NCBI RefSeq assembly: GCF_001936575.1
Contig: NZ_MSMP01000006.1
Coordinates: 154,542 to 218,541, forward strand
Reading direction: 5' to 3'
Source of the DNA: Tenacibaculum agarivorans
Lineage (GTDB): Bacteria > Bacteroidota > Bacteroidia > Flavobacteriales > Flavobacteriaceae
DNA: 64,000 nucleotides
Shown: positions 48,355 through 58,125 of the stretch, one piece after another
How positions within the stretch are numbered: the stretch's first letter is position 1
Layout: each line of letters opens with the position of its first letter
Translations under genes and position numbers: made by a program
Notes under the pieces: generated by a model
What the model was told of the DNA's origin: nothing
The model's database searches: none
What the model saw: the letters and a program-made list of their open reading frames with translations, nothing else

Positions 48355-48473
48355 CAACACCTTTTTCGATTAAATAATTACAACTAGAATTTTACTATGT
48401 AAAACTATAATAAAAGTGTATAAGAAGGGAGTTTTACAGGCTAAGTTCTGTGATTTTTTAAATCATTAACAAT

Positions 48474-51400
48474 ATGACAAGAAAATTACTATTTAATTTT
48501 TACTTGATTCTTTTTTTGAGTTTAGAATTAAGCGCACAATATACTGCTATTCCTGACCCCGCTTTTGAAGCTACTTTAGGTTTCTTAGGTTATGACGATA
48601 CACCAGCAGATGGACAAGTTCCTACTGCGAATATTATAAATGTAAGAGAATTGGTTCTTAACAATACATTCATTTCGTCTTTGGTAGGTATAGAAGATTT
48701 TACGGGGCTTACTTCGTTAGAGGTAAGTAATAACAATATTGGTTCAATAGATGTTTCTAAGCATATTGTTTTAGAAAATCTGAAGATTTACAACTGTAGT
48801 TCTTTAAAAACCATTGTTTTTGGTGAAAATAAGGAACTTATCGATCTGAGTATTACAGGAACATTGGTAGAACATTTAGATCTATCTCCATTTAAAAGTT
48901 TAACAGAGATAAATGTGAGTAACAATAATCTATCCTACCTTAATGTACAAACAGGGACAAGTGGGTTTATCAATAATTTTAATGCGAAAAATAACCCAAA
49001 TCTGAGTTGTATTTTGGTTGATTTTTCGAGTTTTAGTTCTAGGTGGGCAGATGATGTAGATGATGGAGTCACTTTTAGTACAGCTGATTATTGTAGGTAT
49101 ACACAAATACCAGACACCAATTTCGAAGCTCGTTTAGGACAACTTGGGTATGACGATATACTAGGAGATGGGCAAGTACCCACAACGCTTATTGCTGATG
49201 TAGAGTTTTTAAATCTTATTAATCGTGGAATCAACGATCTTACCGGAATTGAAGATTTTACTGCATTAAAAACACTTAGAGTAGAACGTAATAATCTACA
49301 GTCTTTAGATGTAAGTCAAAACCTTAATTTGAATGCACTGATAGCTTCTGAAAATCATTTGAACACCTTGATATTAGGTTATAGCTCTTTAACTATTTTA
49401 AGGGGAGGGGATAACCAGTTGACTGAATTGGACTTAAGACAAAATACTGCACTCCAAAACATAGACTTAACAAATAACCTGTTAACCAGTGTAAATATTC
49501 AAAATGAAAACAATACCAATATTACATCCTTTAATATCTTAGGAAACCCTAATTTAACCTGTATCGCTGTAGACGATGCCGCTTATAGTACTACCAATTG
49601 GATGAATGTGGATAGTCAAACCAGTTTTACAGATGATTATTGTCGCTACACAGTTATACCTGATCCTAATTTTGAAGCTCGCTTAGATGCTTTAGGTTAT
49701 GATGATATTGCTGGAGATGGACAAGTACCCACTGCTTTAATAGAAAATATAACCTCTTTGAATATTTCAGATGTACTTCCGAAGATTGAAAATATATCAG
49801 GGATTGAAGATTTTAAAGCGTTAGAAAGATTAAATATGGATGCTAACGCTATCTCTAAAATAGATGTTTCAAAAAATACCAATTTAATTTTCTTAAGCTG
49901 TTATTCAAGTGGCGTACAATCGCTAAATATAAGTGGTTTAAGGCAGTTGGAAGAATTAAATTGCGGAGCAAACTCTTTATTAGTTAGTCTAGATCTTTCC
50001 ACTAATAGTAACCTTAAAAAATTAGAATGTAATGATACAGAAATAGTGAGTTTAGATCTAAGTGCTTCACCCTTATTAACCTATTTAGATTGTAACTTTA
50101 ATACTGCATTATCCGAATTAAATGTGAAAAACGCAAATAATAAGAATTTTACGTACTTCGACATTAGATCAACTAGGAATTTAACTTGTGTTTTAGTAGA
50201 TAATGCAACATATAGTGCATCCAAATGGACCAATATTGGTACTGGTGTAAGTTTTAGTGATACCTATTGTGGTGACTATACTACAATTGAAGACGCTAAT
50301 TTTGAAGCTAGCTTAGGAGCTTTGGGGTATGATAACATTCCGAATGACGGACAAGTACCTACAGAATTTATTAGCGCGGTGACTTCATTAAATATTAACA
50401 ATCAATCTATAGTTAACCTTTCAGGAATTGAAGATTTTAAGGCATTAGGGGAACTAAAAGCAGCAGGGAATTCTATACGAAATATTAATTTGAAAAGGAA
50501 TACAAATCTCGTAGTGATTCGGCTCAATAACAACCCTTTACAAAGTATAGATCTTTCTGAAAATAAAAAGGTAAAAATTTTAAATATAAGTGATACTGAA
50601 ATTTCATTAGTAAACGTAAGCAAAAACAGGTCTTTAGAATTTTTGACCGCTGACCGAACAAACATTTCCCAATTAGACGTAAGTAGAAATGGTGATTTAA
50701 TTGAGCTTAATGTTAATGAAAATAGTAATCTCGAAAGATTAACTCTTGGTAATATTAATAAGTTGATACGGCTTGGTGCAAGAGATAGTAAATTAACTAG
50801 CTTAAATTTAAGTAAGCTAAAAGAACTGAATTCTCTGGATTTAAGAAATAATAATCTAAAATCATTGATTATTAAGAATGGGAACAATAAAAATATTTTT
50901 TTAAATACCACAGGAAATCCAGATTTAAACTGTATTGTGGTAGATGATGCTTCAGATTTTATTATACAAGATCGTTGGAAAAAGAGTATTGACAATCACA
51001 CAAGTCTTTCCAATAACTATTGCAGATTTACCAATATTCTAGATTCAAATTTCGAAGCAACGCTTTTCGATGCTGGATATGATAATAAATCGGGTGATGG
51101 GAAAGTACCTACTGCTTTAATTGAAAATGTAATTTCTTTAGATGTAACTTCAAAATCCATTAGTGATTTAACAGGTATAGAAGATTTTACTGCTTTGGAA
51201 ACGTTACAATGTGCAAGTAATGGTTTAACTAGCTTAGATATTTCGAAGAATAAGAATTTAATTTCTTTGAATGCAGTACTCAATCAAATTTCTGATATAG
51301 ATGTCAGAGAAAATCTAAAATTAGAATCATTAATTATAAATAGAAATAAGTTAGACGCAATTAATGTTACGCTCAATACACAGCTTAAAAATTTAAGTAT

Positions 51401-52571
51401 TTGGAATAATGTTGGTATTAGTGAATTGGATATTAGTAAAAATAAGTTGTTAGAGAATTTAGTAGCTTATGGTTTACCTAATCTTACTGAAATTGATGTT
51501 TCAGAAAATATCTTGTTAAAAGACATAACCGTTAATGATTGTAATTTAACTGAAATAGATGTATCTAATAACCCAAATCTAAAGGATTTTTCTATAGGCA
51601 ATAATAGTATTAGTACACTAGATTTGAGTAACAATCCAAATTTAAAGCATGTGTCGTTATTCAATAACCCAATTGGCGGTTATCTTGATATGAGTCATGC
51701 TACATCTTTAGTAGATTTCGACATCAATAATTGTAATGTAACTGCATTAAATCTTAAAAATGGTAACAACACAGTAATAGATTACTTTGATATTAGAGGC
51801 AATACCAATTTAACTTGTGTTCAAGTAGACGATACAACCTATTCAACTACAAACTGGACGAATATTGATAATATTGCTAGTTATAATGAAGACTGTGGTT
51901 ATAATTTCTCAATAGCCCCAAAAGTAATTTTGGAAGGTGCTTTTAAACTAGATACTGGAGATATTGTAATGCATGATAATTTAAGAAATAATACTACGGT
52001 ATTAATACCTACTACTTCTCCATATAATACAAAAGAATTCTGCGATGAAACTATATTTAATACAACAGGAGAAAATGCAATAGTAGATTGGGTAGAAGTG
52101 CAACTAAGAAATGTAACAGATGTTTCTCAAATAGAGGCTACAAAATCTGCCTTGTTATTAAGAAACGGAAAAGTGGTAGATATAGATGGTACTTCTCCAG
52201 TACTATTCAGTAGAATACAAGAAAATTTCTATGTAGCTATTACACATAGAAACCACTTAACGGTAGTTTCTGAATCTCCTGTCTCTTTTAATAGTAACCT
52301 TGCCAATATTGATTTTACGAATACTAGTAATGTATTAAACGGAAACAATGCTTTAATAGAAGTATCGTCTTCAATTTTTGCATTACCAGCAGGTGATGTA
52401 AATAACAGTGGTCAAATTCAAAATTCTGGAATAAGCAATACCATTTCACGATTGGGGAATTCAGGTTATTCCATATTTGATGTAGATATGAATGGACAAG
52501 TTCAGAATATAGATATCAATATGATTCGAAAAAACTTAGGAAAAGGAGAACAAATCCAGCTACCAGATTAG
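48474..52571 (+). CDS. Secreted five-block LRR protein, mosaic, IQLPD-type tail
   Basis: 1365 residues: signal peptide MTRKLLFNFYLILFLSLELSAQ, LRR blocks from about 23, 208, 393, 602 and 852, C-terminal module from about 1143 (VILEGAFKLDTG, MHDNLRNNTTVLIPTTSPY, HRNHLTV). The first dockerin-like loop has lost its last ligand (DVNNSGQIQNSG), the second is intact, and the tail is GKGEQIQLPD. The first block is nearly identical in DNA to that of the 40803 gene, whereas the signal peptide (LFLSLELSAQ), last block and C-terminal module match the next gene at 52737. The gene is therefore a chimera of two lineages. It has its own box B promoter and appears monocistronic. Exported binding protein; ligand unknown. 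Confidence 0.87.
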   Translation: MTRKLLFNFYLILFLSLELSAQYTAIPDPAFEATLGFLGYDDTPADGQVPTANIINVRELVLNNTFISSLVGIEDFTGLTSLEVSNNNIGSIDVSKHIVLENLKIYNCSSLKTIVFGENKELIDLSITGTLVEHLDLSPFKSLTEINVSNNNLSYLNVQTGTSGFINNFNAKNNPNLSCILVDFSSFSSRWADDVDDGVTFSTADYCRYTQIPDTNFEARLGQLGYDDILGDGQVPTTLIADVEFLNLINRGINDLTGIEDFTALKTLRVERNNLQSLDVSQNLNLNALIASENHLNTLILGYSSLTILRGGDNQLTELDLRQNTALQNIDLTNNLLTSVNIQNENNTNITSFNILGNPNLTCIAVDDAAYSTTNWMNVDSQTSFTDDYCRYTVIPDPNFEARLDALGYDDIAGDGQVPTALIENITSLNISDVLPKIENISGIEDFKALERLNMDANAISKIDVSKNTNLIFLSCYSSGVQSLNISGLRQLEELNCGANSLLVSLDLSTNSNLKKLECNDTEIVSLDLSASPLLTYLDCNFNTALSELNVKNANNKNFTYFDIRSTRNLTCVLVDNATYSASKWTNIGTGVSFSDTYCGDYTTIEDANFEASLGALGYDNIPNDGQVPTEFISAVTSLNINNQSIVNLSGIEDFKALGELKAAGNSIRNINLKRNTNLVVIRLNNNPLQSIDLSENKKVKILNISDTEISLVNVSKNRSLEFLTADRTNISQLDVSRNGDLIELNVNENSNLERLTLGNINKLIRLGARDSKLTSLNLSKLKELNSLDLRNNNLKSLIIKNGNNKNIFLNTTGNPDLNCIVVDDASDFIIQDRWKKSIDNHTSLSNNYCRFTNILDSNFEATLFDAGYDNKSGDGKVPTALIENVISLDVTSKSISDLTGIEDFTALETLQCASNGLTSLDISKNKNLISLNAVLNQISDIDVRENLKLESLIINRNKLDAINVTLNTQLKNLSIWNNVGISELDISKNKLLENLVAYGLPNLTEIDVSENILLKDITVNDCNLTEIDVSNNPNLKDFSIGNNSISTLDLSNNPNLKHVSLFNNPIGGYLDMSHATSLVDFDINNCNVTALNLKNGNNTVIDYFDIRGNTNLTCVQVDDTTYSTTNWTNIDNIASYNEDCGYNFSIAPKVILEGAFKLDTGDIVMHDNLRNNTTVLIPTTSPYNTKEFCDETIFNTTGENAIVDWVEVQLRNVTDVSQIEATKSALLLRNGKVVDIDGTSPVLFSRIQENFYVAITHRNHLTVVSESPVSFNSNLANIDFTNTSNVLNGNNALIEVSSSIFALPAGDVNNSGQIQNSGISNTISRLGNSGYSIFDVDMNGQVQNIDINMIRKNLGKGEQIQLPD

Positions 52572-52584
52572 TTATTGAAATTAT

Positions 52585-52647
52585 AAACCCTCAGGTACAA
52601 TAAGGGTTTTAACAAGTTGCTAAGGTTTTGTAAAACCCTATTTTTTT
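52585..52647 (+). terminator. Three-arm hairpin region: terminator overlapping promoter
   Basis: AAACCCT (52585-52591), AGGGTTT (52603-52609) and AAAACCCTAT (52632-52641) compete: the middle arm can pair with either side. The second pairing is followed by seven T's, like an intrinsic terminator. The T tract is also the -33 region of box B for the next gene. Confidence 0.5.
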
Positions 52648-52675
52648 GTGACCATGAGTGGTTTGTAAATATTTG
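52607..52675 (+). promoter_or_regulatory. Box B promoter (copy 3) of the 52737 LRR gene
   Basis: TTTTAACAA (52607) - 12 bases - TTGTAAAA (52628), T tract ending TTTG (52645-52648), 21 bases, TATTTGC (52670). A conserved TAAATATTTG surrounds the -7. The leader is about 60 bases. Confidence 0.65.
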
Positions 52676-52736
52676 CAGTAATAAATACAACTAAACTAAT
52701 GTAACAGAAGTTTTACTTCTTTAAATCCCTATACAT

Positions 52737-55700
52737 ATGATGAAAAAATTAGTATTTAATATTTGTTTGATGCTGTTCTTGAGTTTAGAATTAAGCGCAC
52801 AATACACCACAATTTTAGATCCAAATTTTGAGGCCAAACTAGGAATATTAGGTTACGACGATATTTCTGGTGATGGAAAGGTACCAACCGATTCCATTAA
52901 AAACGTAACTAGCTTAGACATCAGGAACTCTAATATTTTAGACTTAACAGGTATTGAAGGATTTACAAGTTTAACAACACTTAATTGTAGTAATAATCCT
53001 TTAACTACGTCATTCGACATTTCTCAAAATACCCTGTTACAGTCCTTGGATGCACAACGAGCTCAGTTTACACAAATTGACATTTCTGCAAACATTGCTT
53101 TAAAAGTCCTTAAAGTTCAAAACTCAGCATTAGATGAACTAAATGTAGAAGCGAATACAGCCTTAGAAACACTTGAATGTCAAAAAACAGACATCAGTGA
53201 AATCAACATTATTAACAATGTGAATTTAAAAGTTGTAAACCTAAATAGTTTAGGATTAGAAGTTCTTGATATTAGTAACAATCTCTTATTAGAAGATTTT
53301 AAAATGACTGGCTACTCTGCAATAACATCATTTGACTTTAGTAAACATACTAATTTAAAAAGGCTATGGTTACAAAATGCAGATTTATTAGCATTAAATG
53401 TTAGAAACGGTAATAACAAAATCTTTATTGATTTTAGAATTGAAAATAACCCTAACCTAAATTGTGTTGCAGTTGATGATGTTGATTACAGTACTACAAA
53501 ATGGACTAACGTAGATTCAGCGTCTATTTATGCTAACTTTTGTGAGTATACTACTATCCCTGATATTAACTTTGAAAAGGCACTTGAATCACTTGGCTTT
53601 GATGATATTACTGGTGATGGACAAGTACCTACTGCATTAATTAATACCGTTACATCAATAGATGTTTCAAATAAAGAAATTTCCAACCTTGCTGGAATCA
53701 AAAGTTTTACAGCCTTAGAAACATTAATTGTTGATAATAATGAGTTGGAAGATTTAGATGTAAGTGGACTTTCACAATTAAGTTACTTAAGTGCTAACAC
53801 TAATGAACTTGAAAATCTTAACGTTAAAGATTGTGAGCAGCTAAAGGAATTGAAAGCAAATACAAATAATTTATTTGATTTAGATTTTACCACAAATACT
53901 AATTTAGAAATCCTAGAATTGGATAATAATTTATCTGAAAGTATAAATCTTGCTGCAAATACAAATCTAGTAACTTTAAGTCTTAAAGAAACCCCGTTGT
54001 TAGGTTTAAATCTAACTGCTAATAAGGCACTAATTAACTTATACATTGACGATTCACATATGTATTTTTTAAATATAAAAAATGGCACCAATCAACTTAT
54101 TCAAAATTTTAGTGTAACTGGCAACCCCGATTTAACTTGTATTGTGGTAGATAATGTAGCTTATAGTACAACTAAGTGGACAGATATTGATGCTACTGCA
54201 AATTTTAGCGATACCTATTGTCGTTACACAACTATTTCTGACCCCAATTTTGAAGCAGCACTTTTTGATTTAGACTATGATGATATCGCTGGAGATGGAC
54301 AAGTTCCAACGGCATTGATTGAATATGTATATTCGTTAGACCTTGTAAGTTTAGATATCACTAACCTGTCTGGAATTAAAGATTTTAAAAGCTTAACTTC
54401 TTTAACAATAACAAATACACCTGTAGAAGATTTTGATTTTTCAGTACTCCCTCAATTGAAAAGAATTGATTTTAGAAATAATAGTTTTGTTACTTTAGAT
54501 ATAAGTAAGAATACTAACTTAATTCAAGTAATTGTTAATAAACAAGAAAATTTACAAACGTTAAAATTAAACAATGGAAAAAATGAGCAGCTTACCATAG
54601 TAGAAATTCTAACTAATACAAATTTGGGGTGTATTGTTGTAGATAATACCACAGATTTCTTAAACCATTGGGAAGATGAAATTACAGCTACTAATACTGT
54701 AAGAGACCATCCTTGCTATTACACAGAAATTCCTGACATTAATTTTGAAGCAGTACTTTATAATTTGGGTTATGATGATATTGAAAATGATGGGCTGGTA
54801 CCAACTGCTTTAATTGAAAATGTAACTTCGTTAGATCTTATAAGTGTAGATATAGGTAATCTATCAGGGTTAGAAGATTTTAAAGCATTAGCAGATTTAA
54901 AACTGATAGACATTCCCATGACTAGTTTTGACTTCTCTATGGTATCTCAGTTAGAAAAAATATTTATAAACGATTGTGAATTTACAAATATTAACCTAGT
55001 TGAAAATACAAGTCTAACAGAAATAGTTATAGATTCTAATGAATATCTGGAAACCCTTGAAATAAACAATGAAGAAAACGCGCAATTAACAAATGTAGTC
55101 ATTCAATTTAACTCAAATTTGGGTTGTGTTGTTGTAGACAATACGACAGACTTTCTTACCAGTTGGGGAGCATTAAACGTGACTCTTGAAGAGATTGTAA
55201 GAGACATCCCTTGCGGTTACACTGCCATACCTGATGTCAATTTTGAAATTGCATTATATATCTTAGGTTATGATGATATTAGAGAAGATGGACTGGTACC
55301 AACAGCTTTAATTGAAAATATAACTTCCTTATCTATTGTTTATGACGGAATATCCAACATTAAGGGAATTGAAGATTTTGTTGCCTTAGAAACTTTGGAT
55401 GCACAATCCAATAACTTAACCTCCATAGATGTTAGTAAACTTAAAGAATTAAAAAATTTAGATCTATCAAGTAACCCAATAAAATCAATAGATCTAAGTT
55501 TGAATACCAAACTAGTAGAGTTAGATTTAAAGAATACGAATATCTCTTTTTTAAATATTGAAGAGAATGAAGCCTTAGAAACATTAGTGATCAATGAAAC
55601 TGGTGTTTTGTCAAATATCATCTTTGGTAATAACACAAAGCTTACTAGTTTATTCGCTACAGATAATTTACTTACTTCTCTAAATCTATCAAACTTTACC

Positions 55701-57962
55701 GCACTTACCCAGGTAAGTCTTAGTAATAATAATTTAAACTTTTTAAGCGTTAAAAATGGTAATAACAAAAATGTAACCTTTTTTAAGACTACTGGTAACT
55801 CAAACTTAACCTGTATTCAAGTTGACGACGCCGCCTATAGTACAACTAATTGGAAAGATACTATTTGGAAAGATATTGATGATACCACAAGTTTTAGCGA
55901 TACTTATTGTCGTTATACTCGAATTGAAGATCCCTCATTTGAAGCCGCATTAGGAAGCTTGAGTTATGATGATATCTCAGGTGATAGACAAGTACCTACT
56001 GAGTTAATAGAAAATGTAACTTCTCTAATACTTCAAGATACTGACATTCGTGACTTATCTGGGCTTGAGGGTTTTAAAGCCTTAGAAAATTTAGAGATGA
56101 CTGCTAATCCAGTAAGAGAGTTTGATTTTTCTAAATTACTTCTTTTAAAGGAAGTTACATTTAATAATAACGGCTTTATCAATTTAAATTTTGCTGATAA
56201 TCCTAGCATAACTAAAATAAATGTGGGATATCATGATAATTTAGAAACGATTAATCTTAAAAATGAAAATAACGCTAATCTTACAGAAGTAGCATTCCAA
56301 GGCAACGACGTACTTGAATGTATTGCGGTTGACAATGCTGTTGATTTTGTGTCAAATTGGCCTTCAAGTACTCCAGATACTAAAGTGTATCAAAATTATC
56401 CTTGTGAATATACCTTAATTCCTGATACTAATTTTGAAGCTGCATTAGAGGCTTTGGGTTACGATGATATTTCTGGAGATGGATTTATTCTTACAGAAAA
56501 TATTGAGTACGTAACTTCTTTAGATGTATCTGAAAAAATGATATCAAATTTAAAAGGAATTGAAGATTTTATGGCATTAGAATTTTTGATTTGTTCAAAA
56601 AATGAACTGGATAGTTTGGATGTTTCAAAGAATGAAAATTTGATATCACTAATTGCTTTTAGAAATAGTTTAGCTTCTATAAATTTAAAAGAAAACAAAA
56701 AGTTAGAAGAGCTCAATCTTACTAATAATAATATAAGTAGTGTAAACTTAGAAGAAAACGAAAAATTGATTTCGCTTAAGATGAACTCAAATAGTTTGAC
56801 TTCAATTAATGTTAAAAATAATATTCATTTAGAATTTTTACAATTAAACAATAATGTTAATATTTCAGAAATAGATATTACATCAAATAAAGCTCTTAAG
56901 GAATTAGCACTGGAAGACTGTTCTACCTCAGACTTGGATATTTCAAATAATAATAATCTTATTGGACTATACATTTTAAACAACAACTTAACAAGTTTAG
57001 ATTTGTCAAATAATAAATTGTTGCAATGGATTCATATAGGAGGTAACCAATTAGAAGGATATCTTGACTTAAGTAGTTTTAATAATCTTCAAGAAGTAGA
57101 TGTATCTAATTCTAATTTTACTGCGGTAAATTTAAAAAATGGGAATACCACCAATATATATTATTTAGATGCTACCGAGAATCCTAGTTTAACCTGTATT
57201 CAGATTGACGATGTAACTTATGCTAATTCTGAAGTTACAGGTGGTAGTTTCTACATTGATAATCAAACTTCATTTAATGTAGACTGCGGTTATAATTTCT
57301 CAATTGCCCCAAAAGTAATTTTAGAAGGCGCTTTTAAGTTAGATGCAGGTAACACCGTAATGCATGATAATTTAAGAAACAATACTACCGTATTAATACC
57401 AACTACTTCTCCGTATAGTGAAAGTGAGTTTTGTGATGAAACTATTTTTAGTACCACTGGAGAAAATGCAGTAGTAGATTGGGTAGAAGTGCAACTAAGA
57501 AGTATCACCGATATTTCCGAGATAGAAGCTACAAAATCTGCATTGCTGTTAAGAAATGGAACCATAGTAGATACAGATGGCGTTTCTCCAGTACTATTTA
57601 GTAGAATACAAGAAGATTTTTATGTTGCTATTACGCATAGAAATCACTTAACGGTTGTATCAGCCTCACCAATTTCTTTTAATGGTACTACAACAAACAT
57701 TGATTTTACCAATACTAGTAATGTGTTAAACGGAAGCAATGCTTTGATAGAAGTAGCAACTTCAGTTTTTGCATTTCCTGCAGGAGATGTAAGTAATAGA
57801 GGACAAATTCAAAACTTAGGAATAAGTAATACCATTTTACAACTAGGTAATTCAGGATATTCCGTTTTCGATGTAGATATGAACGGTCAAGTTCAAAATA
57901 TAGATATCAACATAATTCGAAAAAACTTAGGAAAAGGAGAACAGATCCAGTTACCAGATTAG
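52737..57962 (+). CDS. Secreted seven-block LRR protein, IQLPD-type tail
   Basis: 1741 residues. The signal peptide MMKKLVFNICLMLFLSLELSAQ is followed by LRR blocks from about 23, 271, 499, 662, 829, 1061 and 1224. Blocks 3, 4 and 6 are short and have a variant cap (LGCIVVDNTTDF). The C-terminal module (from about 1518) closely matches that of the gene at 48474. The first calcium loop is degenerate (DVSNRGQIQNLG), the second is intact, and the tail is GKGEQIQLPD. ATG at 52737 or 52740 is equally possible; the signal peptide works with either. Monocistronic between box B promoters, with a hairpin terminator after the stop. Exported binding protein; ligand unknown. Confidence 0.87.
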   Translation: MMKKLVFNICLMLFLSLELSAQYTTILDPNFEAKLGILGYDDISGDGKVPTDSIKNVTSLDIRNSNILDLTGIEGFTSLTTLNCSNNPLTTSFDISQNTLLQSLDAQRAQFTQIDISANIALKVLKVQNSALDELNVEANTALETLECQKTDISEINIINNVNLKVVNLNSLGLEVLDISNNLLLEDFKMTGYSAITSFDFSKHTNLKRLWLQNADLLALNVRNGNNKIFIDFRIENNPNLNCVAVDDVDYSTTKWTNVDSASIYANFCEYTTIPDINFEKALESLGFDDITGDGQVPTALINTVTSIDVSNKEISNLAGIKSFTALETLIVDNNELEDLDVSGLSQLSYLSANTNELENLNVKDCEQLKELKANTNNLFDLDFTTNTNLEILELDNNLSESINLAANTNLVTLSLKETPLLGLNLTANKALINLYIDDSHMYFLNIKNGTNQLIQNFSVTGNPDLTCIVVDNVAYSTTKWTDIDATANFSDTYCRYTTISDPNFEAALFDLDYDDIAGDGQVPTALIEYVYSLDLVSLDITNLSGIKDFKSLTSLTITNTPVEDFDFSVLPQLKRIDFRNNSFVTLDISKNTNLIQVIVNKQENLQTLKLNNGKNEQLTIVEILTNTNLGCIVVDNTTDFLNHWEDEITATNTVRDHPCYYTEIPDINFEAVLYNLGYDDIENDGLVPTALIENVTSLDLISVDIGNLSGLEDFKALADLKLIDIPMTSFDFSMVSQLEKIFINDCEFTNINLVENTSLTEIVIDSNEYLETLEINNEENAQLTNVVIQFNSNLGCVVVDNTTDFLTSWGALNVTLEEIVRDIPCGYTAIPDVNFEIALYILGYDDIREDGLVPTALIENITSLSIVYDGISNIKGIEDFVALETLDAQSNNLTSIDVSKLKELKNLDLSSNPIKSIDLSLNTKLVELDLKNTNISFLNIEENEALETLVINETGVLSNIIFGNNTKLTSLFATDNLLTSLNLSNFTALTQVSLSNNNLNFLSVKNGNNKNVTFFKTTGNSNLTCIQVDDAAYSTTNWKDTIWKDIDDTTSFSDTYCRYTRIEDPSFEAALGSLSYDDISGDRQVPTELIENVTSLILQDTDIRDLSGLEGFKALENLEMTANPVREFDFSKLLLLKEVTFNNNGFINLNFADNPSITKINVGYHDNLETINLKNENNANLTEVAFQGNDVLECIAVDNAVDFVSNWPSSTPDTKVYQNYPCEYTLIPDTNFEAALEALGYDDISGDGFILTENIEYVTSLDVSEKMISNLKGIEDFMALEFLICSKNELDSLDVSKNENLISLIAFRNSLASINLKENKKLEELNLTNNNISSVNLEENEKLISLKMNSNSLTSINVKNNIHLEFLQLNNNVNISEIDITSNKALKELALEDCSTSDLDISNNNNLIGLYILNNNLTSLDLSNNKLLQWIHIGGNQLEGYLDLSSFNNLQEVDVSNSNFTAVNLKNGNTTNIYYLDATENPSLTCIQIDDVTYANSEVTGGSFYIDNQTSFNVDCGYNFSIAPKVILEGAFKLDAGNTVMHDNLRNNTTVLIPTTSPYSESEFCDETIFSTTGENAVVDWVEVQLRSITDISEIEATKSALLLRNGTIVDTDGVSPVLFSRIQEDFYVAITHRNHLTVVSASPISFNGTTTNIDFTNTSNVLNGSNALIEVATSVFAFPAGDVSNRGQIQNLGISNTILQLGNSGYSVFDVDMNGQVQNIDINIIRKNLGKGEQIQLPD

Positions 57963-57990
57963 TTATTAAAATCACATACATCTAGATATA

Positions 57991-58038
57991 ATAAGGGTTT
58001 TAACAAGTTGCTAAGATTTTGTAAACCCTTATTTTTTT
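57991..58038 (+). terminator. Hairpin terminator overlapping the next promoter
   Basis: ATAAGGGTTT (57991-58000) pairs perfectly with AAACCCTTAT (58023-58032), then seven T's. The loop and T tract coincide with the inverted repeat and -33 of box B for the regulator gene. Confidence 0.6.
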
Positions 58039-58066
58039 GGACTCCAATTGACTTTATAAATATTTG
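57998..58066 (+). promoter_or_regulatory. Box B promoter (copy 4) of the 58126 regulator
   Basis: TTTTAACAA (57998) - 12 bases - TTGTAAA (58019), T tract with TTTG (58036-58039), 21 bases, TATTTG (58061-58066). The same box precedes two LRR genes and this regulator, which is compatible with autoregulation. Confidence 0.65.
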
Positions 58067-58125
58067 TAAACGCCTTTACGATTTAAATTACAAATTAAAG
58101 TTTAGGCAACTTAAACCCTCAATAT

